A DNA stretch of 64,000 bases from Lentzea alba (GCF_011067745.1 NZ_JAAMPJ010000007.1:230601-294600); one strand, 5' to 3'; shown: positions 24,497 to 33,862, counted from the first letter of the stretch. Numbers and translations: made by a program. The notes: generated by a model not told the origin, from the letters alone.

Positions 24497-25417
24497 TCAG
24501 ACCACCCGGTCGCCGGGGGTCACGATCTCGTCGAGTGCGGCCAGGTCGGCCTCGGTGGGGATCCAGCCGGCCGCCGCCGCGTTGGCGGTGACCTGCTGCG
24601 GGGTCATGGCACCGCTGATGACGGAGCCGACGGCGGGCAGTGCGGCGAGTCCGCCCACGGCGACCTCGAGGAGGGTGAGTCCCCGCTCGGCGCCGTACGC
24701 CGTGAGTTCCTCGACCCGGTCCAGGGCCGCGTCGGTGAGCCAGCCCTGCCGCCACGACAGGCGGCTGCCGGGTGGCGGTTCCGCTCCCCTGCGGTACTTG
24801 CCGCTGAGCAGTCCGTTGGCGAGCGGGTAGTAGGGCAGGACGCCGATGCCCAGGCTCAGGCACGTGGGCGTGAGCTCGGTTTCGACGCTGCGGTCCAGCA
24901 GGTGGTACCGCTCCTGCGTGCTGACGAAGCCGGCCAGGAGCTGCTCGGAGGGCAGGTTGGAGCAGCCGATGTGCCGCACCTTCCCCTCGCCGACCAGTTC
25001 CTCGAGCGCCGCAACGGTTTCCTCGATCGGAGTTACGCCGTCGGGCTGGTGGTACTGGTACAGGTCGATCCAGTCGGTGCCGAGGCGGGACAGCGACGCC
25101 TCGACCGCGTGCCGGACGTACCGGCGAGAACCGCGGGGCCCGTAGTCGCCGTAGCCCATCGCCATGCCGAACTTGGTCGCGAGCACGACCTCGTCGCGGC
25201 GGCCTTTCAGCGCGGCACCGAGAAGTCGTTCGCTGGAACCGCGATCGCCCTCGCCGCCGTACATGTCCGCGGTGTCGAACAACGTGATGCCCGCGTCCAG
25301 TGCGGCGTGGACGACCGCCGCGGTCCCCTCCGCGTCGAGGCGGGAGCCGAAGTTGTTGCAGCCCACCCCCACGACGGAGACGACGGGACCGCGTTCGCCC
25401 AGCGCGCGGTATCTCAT
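24497..25417 (-). CDS. Aldo/keto reductase
   Basis: A 306-residue NADPH-dependent reductase with the usual tetrad: Asp and Tyr in FDTADMYGGE (around residues 48-57), Lys in ATKFGMAMG and His in LYQYHQPD. It would reduce an aldehyde or ketone, or work the other way. It overlaps the aldehyde dehydrogenase gene by 4 bp (ATGA) and precedes the HAD gene by 18 bp, which points to handling the same aldehyde. The substrate is not predictable. Confidence 0.87.
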   Translation of the reverse strand: MRYRALGERGPVVSVVGVGCNNFGSRLDAEGTAAVVHAALDAGITLFDTADMYGGEGDRGSSERLLGAALKGRRDEVVLATKFGMAMGYGDYGPRGSRRYVRHAVEASLSRLGTDWIDLYQYHQPDGVTPIEETVAALEELVGEGKVRHIGCSNLPSEQLLAGFVSTQERYHLLDRSVETELTPTCLSLGIGVLPYYPLANGLLSGKYRRGAEPPPGSRLSWRQGWLTDAALDRVEELTAYGAERGLTLLEVAVGGLAALPAVGSVISGAMTPQQVTANAAAAGWIPTEADLAALDEIVTPGDRVV

Positions 25418-26862
25418 GTGCGGTTCCCGAAACCGATGCAGACGTTCTTGGTCTGCGTGTAGCTGTCCAGCCCTTCCAGGCCCTTCTCGCGGCCCCAGCC
25501 GCTGTGCTTGTAGCCGCCGAAGGGCAGTTCCACGCCGGTGCCGACGCCGGTGGCGTTGACGTTGACCTGGCCGGCGCGGATGCCGTGCGCCATCCGCAGG
25601 GCCTTGTCGATGTCACGGGTCCACACGTACGACGACAGGCCGAACGGGCTGTCGTTGGCGATCTCCAGCGCGTCGTCGACGTCGTCGAACTCGATGACGG
25701 TCACGACGGGCCCGAAGATCTCCTCGCGGGCGACCCGGTCCTGGTTGGTCAGTCCGGAAAGGACGGTCGGCGCGACGTAGTAGCCGCAGCGCAGCGTCAG
25801 ATCCGCGGGTTCGCCGCCGCCGGCGCGGACGGTCGCACCCTCCTCGCGGGCGAGGTCCAGGTATCCCAGCACCTTGTCGCGCTGGCGTGCCGAGACGAGC
25901 GGCCCGACGTCCGGGTCGGTGAGACCGGGGCCCACGCGCAGCGCGTCCGCGTGGGCCGCCAGCCGGTCCAGGAACTCCTCGGCACCGCGCTGCAACAGCA
26001 GCCGGGTTCCGGCCGAGCAGGTCTGGCCCGCGTTTCCGAACGCCGAGGCCGCGATGGCACCCAGCGCCAGGTCGAAGTCGGCGTCGGCGAACACGACGAC
26101 CGGTGACTTGCCGCCCAGCTCGACGACCGACGGCACCACGTTCTCCGCGGCGGCCTGGGCGACCTTGATCCCGGTGGCCACCGACCCGGTGAACGTCACC
26201 TGGTCGATGCCGGAATGCCCGGCGAGCGCCGCACCGGTCTCGCCGTCGCCGGGCACGACGTTCAGCACGCCCGGTGGCAGGCCGCACTCCAGCGCGATGC
26301 GGGCGATCTCCAGCGGCGTCAGCGGTGCTTCCGGTGACGGCTTGAGCACCACCGTGCAGCCGGCCGCGAGCGCGGGCGCACTGCCCCGCGCGGTGTTCTG
26401 CAGCGGGTAGTTGAACGGGATGATCTGCCCGGACACGCCGATCGGCTCGCGCACGGTGTAGTCGATCAGGCCGGGTCCCAGCGGGATGGTCGAGCCGCCG
26501 AGCTTGTCCGCGAAGCCCGCGTAGAACTCGAAGTACCGCGCGGCCGCTTCGACGTCGGCCCTGGCCTGCTTCAACGGCTTGCCCACGTCGAGGCTTTCCA
26601 GTCGCGCCAGCCGTTCGCCGTCGGTCCTGATCGCCTCGGCGATCCGGTACAGCAGCCGGCCCCGGTCCGCGGCACGCATCCCCGCCCACTCGGGGGCGGT
26701 GAACGCGGCACGGGCGGCGGCGACCGCGGCGTCCACGTCCGCCTTGCCCGCCAACGACAACTCGGCGATCGGGTCACCCAGTGCCGGGTCCACGACGGTG
26801 AAGGTACGACCGTCGGCAGCGGGCACCCGCTTGCCGTCGATCAGCAGCTCGGTGACGTTCAT
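25414..26862 (-). CDS. NAD(P)-dependent aldehyde dehydrogenase, betaine-aldehyde/gamma-aminobutyraldehyde type
   Basis: A 482-residue enzyme with general-base Glu in VELGGKSPVVV and catalytic Cys in GNAGQTCSAGTR, followed by the late motif EEIFGPVVTVI. The C-terminus (GGYKHSGWGREKGLEGLDSYTQTKNV) resembles aminoaldehyde/betaine-aldehyde dehydrogenases. The ATG overlaps the deacylase stop by 4 bp and its own stop overlaps the reductase. In this operon it probably oxidises the aldehyde left by amine oxidation. Internal starts upstream are excluded because they lie within the deacylase gene. Confidence 0.87.
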   Translation of the reverse strand: MNVTELLIDGKRVPAADGRTFTVVDPALGDPIAELSLAGKADVDAAVAAARAAFTAPEWAGMRAADRGRLLYRIAEAIRTDGERLARLESLDVGKPLKQARADVEAAARYFEFYAGFADKLGGSTIPLGPGLIDYTVREPIGVSGQIIPFNYPLQNTARGSAPALAAGCTVVLKPSPEAPLTPLEIARIALECGLPPGVLNVVPGDGETGAALAGHSGIDQVTFTGSVATGIKVAQAAAENVVPSVVELGGKSPVVVFADADFDLALGAIAASAFGNAGQTCSAGTRLLLQRGAEEFLDRLAAHADALRVGPGLTDPDVGPLVSARQRDKVLGYLDLAREEGATVRAGGGEPADLTLRCGYYVAPTVLSGLTNQDRVAREEIFGPVVTVIEFDDVDDALEIANDSPFGLSSYVWTRDIDKALRMAHGIRAGQVNVNATGVGTGVELPFGGYKHSGWGREKGLEGLDSYTQTKNVCIGFGNRT

Positions 26863-27812
26863 GGCTTGATCTCGCCTTCCACCGCACCGAAGATCACGAC
26901 CTCGTCGCCGGAACGCACGGTGCGGATGCGGCGCACCCACAGCACGATGCCATCCCAGTCGGCGCGGACCTCTTCGAGCGTGTTGCCGTAGTGGTCCACG
27001 ATCTGCCCGATCAGGTCGCCTTCCTTGCAGTTCTCGCCCGGCTCGGCGTAGCTGACGAAGAAGCCGCCGTTGCTGGAGCGGGCGAAGGTGCCCGTGACGG
27101 CCGTGTAGGTGTCGCGCAGCTCCACCTCGCCGTCGATCATCTTGAGGCTGCGCAGGATGTTGCGGATCGAGTGCATGTGCCGCTCGACGTTGGCCTCGCG
27201 GTACGTGGCGCCACCGCATTCGATGGTGATGGCGGGCTTGCCGGCCGCGAGCACGGGGTGGCGGACCGTGCCGCCCCACTTGCCGCCCTTCCAGACCAGC
27301 TCGTGCCCGGCGGCGAGCGCGATGTCCGTCGCGAGGTCCTCGTAGCCGCCCTGGAGGATGACCAGCGGGGCGATCTCGCCGTAGGCACCACCGGTGTGCA
27401 GGTCGACCACGGCGTCCACGACGGGAACGACCTGCTCGACGAACGTCGCGGCCAGCCGCTGCGAGTAGGAGCCCTCCGGGTCGCCTGGGAAGATGCGGTT
27501 GAGGTTCAGGTGGTCGATCCCGCTCGCGCGGGCGGCCGCCTCGAAGGCCGGGGTGTTCATGCAGGGGATGCCGACGACGGTGCCGCGCAGGGTGGCCGGG
27601 TCGATCTCGGCGAGCGCTCGCCGGATGGCCTCCTGCCCGTCGTACTCGTCGCCGTGCACGCCCGCGTCCACGCACAGCACCGGGCCGTCCTCGGCGCCGT
27701 TGACGACGATCAGCGGAATGCCGAGCTCCACGCCGTAGCTGCTGGTGCCGACCGGGATGAGGCCCTGCGCGCGCTCACCCCGAGCGACGGTCAGCGGACC
27801 GATGGAGTACAT
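26859..27812 (-). CDS. Zinc deacylase, succinylglutamate desuccinylase/aspartoacylase family (DoeB-like)
   Basis: A 317-residue M14-like amidohydrolase. Zinc ligands are His and Glu in GVHGDEYDG (near residue 53) and a later His in DLHTGG (near 138). It hydrolyses an N-acyl group from an amino acid or diamine; the closest described relatives include ectoine-pathway N-acetyl-diaminobutyrate deacetylase (DoeB), judged from memory of motifs only. A second member is at 30557-31528. It is 70 bp after the ABC ATPase gene and overlaps the aldehyde dehydrogenase gene. This suggests that an N-acylated substrate is imported and deacylated before oxidation. Confidence 0.82.
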   Translation of the reverse strand: MYSIGPLTVARGERAQGLIPVGTSSYGVELGIPLIVVNGAEDGPVLCVDAGVHGDEYDGQEAIRRALAEIDPATLRGTVVGIPCMNTPAFEAAARASGIDHLNLNRIFPGDPEGSYSQRLAATFVEQVVPVVDAVVDLHTGGAYGEIAPLVILQGGYEDLATDIALAAGHELVWKGGKWGGTVRHPVLAAGKPAITIECGGATYREANVERHMHSIRNILRSLKMIDGEVELRDTYTAVTGTFARSSNGGFFVSYAEPGENCKEGDLIGQIVDHYGNTLEEVRADWDGIVLWVRRIRTVRSGDEVVIFGAVEGEIKP

Positions 27813-27882
27813 GTGGGTTCCTTCCCAAACAGGTGGTTCAGATGCAGTGCGGTCGCCGTCTTGTTCGCGCCCATCCGTCCGT

Positions 27883-28650
27883 CTACAACACCCTTTCCAG
27901 GAACTCCTGGGTGCGCTTCTCGCGTGGGTTGGCGAGTACTTCGCGGGCGTCGCCGCGTTCGACGGCGACTCCGCCGTCCATGAACAGCACTTCGTCGGCC
28001 ACGTCGCGGGCGAACCCCATCTCGTGGGTGACGACGAGCATGGTCATGCCGTGATGGGCGAGGTCGCGCATGACGGCGAGGACTTCGCCGACGAGTTCGG
28101 GGTCGAGTGCGCTGGTGGGTTCGTCGAACAGCATGATGCTCGGCTCCATCGCGAGGGCGCGGGCGATGGCGACACGTTGCTGCTGACCGCCGGACAGCTG
28201 GGCGGGATATTTGTGGCCGCACCCGGCGAGCCCGACCTGGGCCAGGAGTTTCTGGGCCTGTTCCCTGGCAACCTTGCGGCTGATCTTCTTGACCAGCACC
28301 GGCCCGGACATCACGTTGTCCTCGGCGGTCATGTTGGGGAAGAGGTTGAACTGCTGGAAGACCATGCCGATGCGGGCGCGCTGCTCGGCGAGTCGTTGCG
28401 GGCGTACGGCGTGGTAAGCGTTGCCCTTCTCGACGTAGCCGAAGTCCTCGCCGTTGACCCGCAGCACACCGCGGTCGACGGTTTCCAACCCGTTGACACA
28501 CCGCAACAACGTCGACTTGCCGGACCCGCTGGGCCCGATGATGCACGAGATCTCGCCGGCCTTGACCGACAGGTCGATCCCGCGCAGGACCTCGTGACTT
28601 CCGAAGCTCTTGTACAACTGGCGGGCCACGATCGTTCCGTCGGCTTTCAC
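27883..28650 (-). CDS. ABC importer ATPase, polar amino-acid family, second copy
   Basis: A 255-residue GlnQ-type ATPase, the twin of 11372-12139 with the same length and start (MKADGTIVARQL). Walker A is GPSGSGKST, signature LSGGQQQR, Walker B IMLFDEP. The GTG start overlaps the permease stop (GTGA). Differences between the twins are scattered conservative changes, consistent with an older duplication rather than a recent one. Confidence 0.92.
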   Translation of the reverse strand: MKADGTIVARQLYKSFGSHEVLRGIDLSVKAGEISCIIGPSGSGKSTLLRCVNGLETVDRGVLRVNGEDFGYVEKGNAYHAVRPQRLAEQRARIGMVFQQFNLFPNMTAEDNVMSGPVLVKKISRKVAREQAQKLLAQVGLAGCGHKYPAQLSGGQQQRVAIARALAMEPSIMLFDEPTSALDPELVGEVLAVMRDLAHHGMTMLVVTHEMGFARDVADEVLFMDGGVAVERGDAREVLANPREKRTQEFLERVL

Positions 28651-29576
28651 AGCAACGACTCCTTCGTGGCGACGGCCACCGGGGCGGGCCTGCGGGTCGA
28701 GCGGGAGAAACGGCGCTCGATCATGGACTGCGGCACGCTCAGCGCCATCGTCATGATCAGGTACCAGAGGCTCGCCACGATCAGCAGCGGAATGGTCTGA
28801 TAGGTGCGGGCGTAGATCGACTGCGCGCTGTTGAGCAGTTCGGCCACGCCCAGCACGCTCACCAGCGACGTCTCCTTGAGCATGCCGATCACCTGGTTGC
28901 CGGTGGCGGGGATGATCGCGGGCATGGTCTGCGGGATGATCACGTGCCGCAGCCTGGTGAACCCGCTCATGCCCAGCGAGTCCGCGGCCTCGTGCTGGCC
29001 GCGGTTCACCGAGGCGAACCCACCGCGGATGATCTCCGCCATGTACGCGGCCTGGTTCAGGGTGAGTCCCACGATGGCCGCGGTCAGCGGGGTCATCAGG
29101 GCGTTCACGTCCACCGGGGTGGAGATGTCGGTGAACGGGATGCCGATGGAGACATTGGGGTAGAGCGCGGCGATGTTGAACCAGAAGATCAGCTGCACGA
29201 GCACCGGCGTGCCGCGGAAGAACGTGATGTAGAGCCGGGCCAGACCGGAGATCGGTGCCTGGTGCGACATCCGCATCACCGCGAGCACCAATCCGAGGAG
29301 CGTGCCCAGCACCATGCTGGCCACCGTCAGCACCAGGGTGAGCACCAGACCGTCCAGAATGGCCTCGGTGGTGAAGTAGCTGAACACCACCGGCCACTGG
29401 TAGTTCTCGTTCGTCACCGTAGTGTGGACGAGACCGCCGACGATCGCGATGGCGACCGCCCAACAGAGATAGTCGCGCGGACGCTTCGGCGTGATCCGCT
29501 TCTTCTCTTCCGGCAACAGTTCGGGCACCGGCCGACTCCTCGTAGGTGAACCGATCGTCTTGGTGGACATCATCAC
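28647..29576 (-). CDS. ABC importer permease, polar amino-acid family, second copy
   Basis: A 309-residue HisM/GlnP-type permease, the twin of 10464-11375. The EAA loop reads EAADSLGMSGFTRLRHVIIP and hydrophobic segments lie in the same places. Only the N-terminal tail (about 25 residues) differs clearly between the twins. It overlaps the binding-protein gene by 4 bp and the ATPase gene by 4 bp. Confidence 0.9.
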   Translation of the reverse strand: MMMSTKTIGSPTRSRPVPELLPEEKKRITPKRPRDYLCWAVAIAIVGGLVHTTVTNENYQWPVVFSYFTTEAILDGLVLTLVLTVASMVLGTLLGLVLAVMRMSHQAPISGLARLYITFFRGTPVLVQLIFWFNIAALYPNVSIGIPFTDISTPVDVNALMTPLTAAIVGLTLNQAAYMAEIIRGGFASVNRGQHEAADSLGMSGFTRLRHVIIPQTMPAIIPATGNQVIGMLKETSLVSVLGVAELLNSAQSIYARTYQTIPLLIVASLWYLIMTMALSVPQSMIERRFSRSTRRPAPVAVATKESLL

Positions 29577-30505
29577 CCCAGTGGGACGGCCGGCGCCGCG
29601 GTCTCGATGCCCAGGCCCTGGAAGCCCCAGCGGTCAAGCGCTTCGGCGTACTTCGGACTGTCGATGATGGACTGAATGGCCGCCTGGATCGCGGGCGTCA
29701 GCGGAGAACCCTTGGGCAGCGCCACGTTCACCTTCGTGGTGACGACCCGCTCCTGCATGACCTCCAGCACGTTCGGCTGCCGCTTGGCCGCCCACGACAG
29801 CCCGGTGAAGTCGGACATCACCGCGTCGAGACGCTTGGAGGACAGCTGGGTCAGCGCGTCGTTGACACTCGGCAGGGTCACACCGGCGATGGCGGGCTTG
29901 CCCTGGCTCGTGCAGTCCTTCTCGGACAGCTGCGGCAGCCACTTGATCTCCTGCGTGCTGCCGGACTGCACGCCGACGCGACGCCCGCACAGCTCGTGCA
30001 GGGCCAGCTTCTGCGGGTTGCCCTTGGGGACCGCGACGCCGGTGCCGTTCTGGAAGTAGTTGACCATGTCGAGCACCTTCAGCCGCTCTTCGGTGGCGCC
30101 CATGGTGGACGCGGTGAAGTCGAACCGGCCGCCCTGCAGACCCGGAATGATCGTGTCGAACTTGACGTTGTTGATCTGCAGCTTCACCCCGAGCTTCGCC
30201 GCGATCAACCGAGCCATGTCCGGGTTGAAACCGATCGGCGTCTTGTTGTCCGTCGCCATGAACGTCGTGGGCGCACTCGTCAGGTCCATCGGCACCGACA
30301 GCGTGCCCTTGGCCTTCACGGCTTCCGGCAGCAGCTTCACCGCGGCGGGATCAGGCTGCACACCGGCCGAGATGTCATCGGTGTGCTCGACCTGCTGGCC
30401 GGACTGCGGAGCGCTCTGAGGAGCGCCAGTCGACCCGCAAGCGGCGAGCGCGACCGCCAAGGCCGTCGTGACCATCGTTACGCTCAAGCTTCTGCTGACT
30501 CGCAT
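29573..30505 (-). CDS. ABC importer substrate-binding lipoprotein, amino-acid family 3, second copy
   Basis: A 310-residue SBP_bac_3 lipoprotein with the lipobox AVALAAC (Cys23). The mature region is nearly the same as in 9532-10464, including EHTDDISAGVQPDPAAVKLL; the signal peptide and linker differ. I use the start at 30505, with AGGAG six bases away, instead of a TTG at 30523. Residues expected around the ligand pocket look mostly unchanged, so both importers may take related ligands while answering to different regulators (ROK and IclR). Confidence 0.9.
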   Translation of the reverse strand: MRVSRSLSVTMVTTALAVALAACGSTGAPQSAPQSGQQVEHTDDISAGVQPDPAAVKLLPEAVKAKGTLSVPMDLTSAPTTFMATDNKTPIGFNPDMARLIAAKLGVKLQINNVKFDTIIPGLQGGRFDFTASTMGATEERLKVLDMVNYFQNGTGVAVPKGNPQKLALHELCGRRVGVQSGSTQEIKWLPQLSEKDCTSQGKPAIAGVTLPSVNDALTQLSSKRLDAVMSDFTGLSWAAKRQPNVLEVMQERVVTTKVNVALPKGSPLTPAIQAAIQSIIDSPKYAEALDRWGFQGLGIETAAPAVPLG

Positions 30506-30556
30506 GGGTTTGCTCCTACTCAAAGGAAAAGCACGCCGGGGCGGGCGTGATGTCTG

Positions 30557-31528
30557 TCAATCGCGGGGGGTGGCGATGGCGGCGAGGTGCGTGCCGGGGC
30601 GAACGGACAGCCCGTTCATGTGGTAGATGACCGTTCCCGAGGAGACGGCGGCGATCTTGTGCTCGGCGCCGTCGACCGGGTCGACGACGCGGCCGATGGT
30701 CTGGCCCTCGGTCACCTCGTCGCCCGTGACGGCGTCCGGGTACCAGAGGCCGGTAAGGGAAGACTCGACCTCGCCGGTCCAGATCCAGTCGCGCGGCGGC
30801 ACGGTCACCGGTGCGAGGTCCTGCGGCGCCTCGACGACGCCGAGGTGGTGCAGGAGCCGGTACAGGCCGTCGAGCAGCCTGCGCACGGTGGCGGGTTCCC
30901 GGTCGCCGAGTTGCCCGGTCTCGATCAGGATCGCGGGGACACCCTGCCGGCTCGCCGCGGCGTGGCTGTTGCCGCCGGCCGGGCTGGTGCCGAAGATGGC
31001 CCGCTCGTAGCCGACCGCGTGGGCCATTCCCCTGATCTTCGCGTTCAGCTCGTCGTCGGAAGTCACGCGGTAGCCGACGAAGTCGAGCAGGTACTGGTCG
31101 ATGCCGCCGCTGTGCAGGTCCGCGTAGGCGTCGGCGCCGTCGATCAGGTGCTCGAACAGCCAGGCCGCCATCCGCTCGGTAGGACCACCGTCGGAGTTGC
31201 CGGGGAAGACGCGGTTGATGTTGACGCCGTCCAGCGGGGAGATGTTGAGTCGCCCGCCGTACACGGCCGGCGGATTGGCCACGGGGCAGATCACCACCTG
31301 ACCGGCGACGTCGCCCGGCTCCAGGAGGCCGGCCAGGCGGGTGGTGGCGTCGAGGGGGATGAACTCGCCGCCGTGGACACCACCGGTGAACACGACCCTC
31401 GGGCCGGGACGGGAGCCGTTGATGAGGATCAGGGGAACGTCCACCGTCGTGGTGCCGAGGTCGACCGTCAGACTCCCGCGGGTCTTCTGGCCGGGCTCGG
31501 CACTCAGCGGACCGATGGTCAGGTTCAT
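30557..31528 (-). CDS. Zinc deacylase, succinylglutamate desuccinylase/aspartoacylase family, second member
   Basis: A 323-residue M14-like amidohydrolase. The zinc site is His and Glu in GGVHGGEF (near residue 50) with His in DLHSGG. NINRVFPGN is also typical. It is clearly diverged from 26859-27812, so the two deacylases probably act on different acyl groups or steps. It is 22 bp downstream of a sarcosine-oxidase-like gene and 51 bp upstream of the ABC binding-protein gene. Confidence 0.82.
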   Translation of the reverse strand: MNLTIGPLSAEPGQKTRGSLTVDLGTTTVDVPLILINGSRPGPRVVFTGGVHGGEFIPLDATTRLAGLLEPGDVAGQVVICPVANPPAVYGGRLNISPLDGVNINRVFPGNSDGGPTERMAAWLFEHLIDGADAYADLHSGGIDQYLLDFVGYRVTSDDELNAKIRGMAHAVGYERAIFGTSPAGGNSHAAASRQGVPAILIETGQLGDREPATVRRLLDGLYRLLHHLGVVEAPQDLAPVTVPPRDWIWTGEVESSLTGLWYPDAVTGDEVTEGQTIGRVVDPVDGAEHKIAAVSSGTVIYHMNGLSVRPGTHLAAIATPRD

Positions 31529-31550
31529 GTCTCGCTTACCTCGTTCGGGC

Positions 31551-32687
31551 TCAGGCCACGGTGCGGGCGTGGGTGGTGACGAAGTCGATCGGCTGGGAGG
31601 TGCGGCCCTCCAGGACGAGGTCCGCGGCGATGTCGCCCATGGCGGGCGCGAGCTTGAAGCCCTGGCCGGAGAAACCGGCGAGCAGGACGATGTCGTCGCA
31701 GCCCGGCAGGGGGCCGACCAACGGCAGGTTGCTCTCGGTGTAGCCCTCCATGAAGACGGACACGCGCACCGGGTCGGGGTTCAACCCGGGCAGGTGTCGT
31801 CGCACGACCGCCGTGAACGTCTCCAGTTCCTCCGGTGCGACGGTCCGGTTCAGCCGGTTCGGGTCGTCGACCGGCTGGTGATGGGCCTGGGACAGGCCGA
31901 GTTTCACGGCCAGGCCGTCCGGGGACGGGATGCCGTAGAACGGTGTGTCCCCGCAGCGGATGAAGGCGGGACGCTCGGCGTCTGCCGCAGGATCCTCATG
32001 CGGCAGGAACCACGCGCTGATCGCGCGGTAGACGTTCACCTGCCACGGCAGGCCGGGCAGCAGGTCACCCACCCACGGGCCGGGGGTGACGACCGCGGCG
32101 TCGAAGCGCTCGGTGCCGGTGTCGGTGCGGATCTCCACACCTCCCCCGGCGACGGGAGCGACCTCCCGCACCGGGGTGTAGCGGCGGATCAGGGCCCCCA
32201 GCTCCTCGGCACGCCGGGCCGCGGTCTGGACCGCCAGCTCCGGTCGGATGAAGCCCGCGCGGCGATCGAGGATCACCAGCTCGCCGTCGTCGACGCGGAA
32301 CTGCGGGAACCGCTTGGTCATCGCCTCGGCGTCGATCACCTCGTGGTCGAGGCCGTGCTCGGCGATGCCGTCCACGACGGTGCGCATCTGGGGGTCGTCG
32401 GCCGGCCCCATGACCAGGGCTCCCGTCAGGCGGCGCAGTTCCCGCCCGGTCTCCGCCTGCAGCTGCTCCCAGAGGACGTCGGCGTGCCGGACGAGCGGCA
32501 CGTAGCGGCTGTCGTGGGTCTGCAAGCTGCGGAAGACCCTGGTCTCTCCACCGGCGGCACTGCGGTCGTGACCGGGAGCGAACCGGTCATAGCCGACGAC
32601 CTCGGCACCCCGTGCCGCCAGCCGCCAGGCGGCCTGGCTGCCCACCGTGCCCGTCCCGACGACGGCGACTCGTTTCTTGCTGGCCAT
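31551..32687 (-). CDS. Monomeric sarcosine oxidase/N-methyl amino-acid oxidase-like flavoprotein (copy 1)
   Basis: A 378-residue DAO-fold flavoprotein of the MSOX/SolA group. The Rossmann motif GTGTVGSQAAWRLA is near residue 10 and SAAGGETRVFR near 45. Family enzymes oxidise N-methyl or cyclic imino amino acids, making peroxide. The cysteine that tethers FAD covalently in MSOX (in CMYT) aligns with Glu in MEGYTES, so FAD is probably not covalently bound. I start it at MASKKRVAVV, matching the adjacent paralogue. It lies 35 bp downstream of copy 2 and 22 bp upstream of a deacylase. Confidence 0.84.
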   Translation of the reverse strand: MASKKRVAVVGTGTVGSQAAWRLAARGAEVVGYDRFAPGHDRSAAGGETRVFRSLQTHDSRYVPLVRHADVLWEQLQAETGRELRRLTGALVMGPADDPQMRTVVDGIAEHGLDHEVIDAEAMTKRFPQFRVDDGELVILDRRAGFIRPELAVQTAARRAEELGALIRRYTPVREVAPVAGGGVEIRTDTGTERFDAAVVTPGPWVGDLLPGLPWQVNVYRAISAWFLPHEDPAADAERPAFIRCGDTPFYGIPSPDGLAVKLGLSQAHHQPVDDPNRLNRTVAPEELETFTAVVRRHLPGLNPDPVRVSVFMEGYTESNLPLVGPLPGCDDIVLLAGFSGQGFKLAPAMGDIAADLVLEGRTSQPIDFVTTHARTVA

Positions 32688-32722
32688 GTCGTTTCCTTGT
32701 CGGATGGTGGGTGTGGGACAAC

Positions 32723-33862
32723 TCAGGCCGCGACGCGGTCGGCGGTCGAGATGAAGTCGATGGGCTGAGACGAGGAGCCGTTCAGCGCCAGGTCCGCGGC
32801 GATGTCGCCGAAGGCCGGGGAGAGCTTGAAGCCGTGACCGGAGAAACCGGCGAGCAGGATCACGTTCTCGTTGCCCGGCAGCGGACCGACCAGCGGGCGG
32901 CTGCTCTCGGTGTAGCCCTCCATGTAGACGGCCAGGCGGGTCGGGTCGGGGCACAGGTCGGGCAGGTAGCGGCCGATCAGGTCGCGGTAGATCTCCAGCT
33001 CCGACGGCCGCACCGTCCGGTCCAGCTGGTTCGGGTCGTCCGCGAGGCGGTGCAGGGCCTGGGAGAGGCCGAGCTTGACCGACACACCGTCCGGGGAGGG
33101 CAGGCCGTACCAGTGTGTGGGTGACGTGCGGATGAAGGCGGGGCGCTCCTCGCCGAACCAGGCGTCGGGGGCGGTGGACATGAACCAGGCGCTGATCACC
33201 CGGCGGACGTCCACCTGCCACGGCAGGTCGGGCAGGAGGTCGTTGACCCAGGGACCGGGGGTGACGACCGCCGCGTCGAAGTGCTCGCTACCGGCGTCGG
33301 TGCGGATCTCCACACCGTTCGCGACGGGGACGATCTCGCGGACCGCGGTGTAGCGGTGGATCACCGCCCCCAGCTGTTCTGCCCGGCGGGCGGCGGTCTG
33401 GATGGTCAGTTCGGGGCGGATGAAACCGGCGCGTCGATCGAGCACGACGGCGTCACCGTCGTCGAGCCGGTGCTGCGGGAAGCGCTTGGCCAGGGACTCG
33501 GCGTCCAGGACGTCGTGGTCGAGGCCGTGCTCGGCGATGGAGTCGAGGACGGTGGCCATCTGCTGTCCCTCGGGGGATCCCATGAGCAGGCATCCGGTCA
33601 GCCGGCGCAGCTCACGGCCGGTCTCCTGCTGCAGTTGCTCCCAGAGGACGTCGGCGTGCTGGAGCAGCGGCACGTACCGGGTGTCCTCGAAGTGCGCGCT
33701 GCGGAAGATGCGGGTCTCGCCACCGGCGGCACTGCGGTCGTGGCCGGGGGCGAACCGGTCGTAGCCGACGACCTCGGCGCCACGGGCTGCCAGCCGCCAG
33801 GCGGCCTGACTGCCCATTGTTCCGACGCCCACGACGGCGACACGCTTCCTGGCAGCTGACAC
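32723..33862 (-). CDS. Monomeric sarcosine oxidase/N-methyl amino-acid oxidase-like flavoprotein (copy 2)
   Basis: A 379-residue tandem paralogue of 31551-32687. The GTG start at 33862 (MSAARKRVAVVG) is preferred to the upstream ATG frame because GGAAAGG lies just before it. It shares the Rossmann motif GVGTMGSQAAWRLA, SAAGGETRIFR and the Glu replacement (MEGYTESS) of the covalent-FAD cysteine. It is the first gene of the long minus-strand run and is divergent from an IclR regulator gene across a conserved operator. The tandem pair may form a heteromer or act on two related imino acids. Confidence 0.84.
   Translation of the reverse strand: MSAARKRVAVVGVGTMGSQAAWRLAARGAEVVGYDRFAPGHDRSAAGGETRIFRSAHFEDTRYVPLLQHADVLWEQLQQETGRELRRLTGCLLMGSPEGQQMATVLDSIAEHGLDHDVLDAESLAKRFPQHRLDDGDAVVLDRRAGFIRPELTIQTAARRAEQLGAVIHRYTAVREIVPVANGVEIRTDAGSEHFDAAVVTPGPWVNDLLPDLPWQVDVRRVISAWFMSTAPDAWFGEERPAFIRTSPTHWYGLPSPDGVSVKLGLSQALHRLADDPNQLDRTVRPSELEIYRDLIGRYLPDLCPDPTRLAVYMEGYTESSRPLVGPLPGNENVILLAGFSGHGFKLSPAFGDIAADLALNGSSSQPIDFISTADRVAA

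Noticed and set aside
22509..25616. One 1035-codon minus-strand frame covering oxidase, HAD and reductase genes
   Set aside because: Only the C-terminal 427 residues are a real protein (the oxidase); the N-terminal part reads the HAD and reductase genes in the wrong frame.
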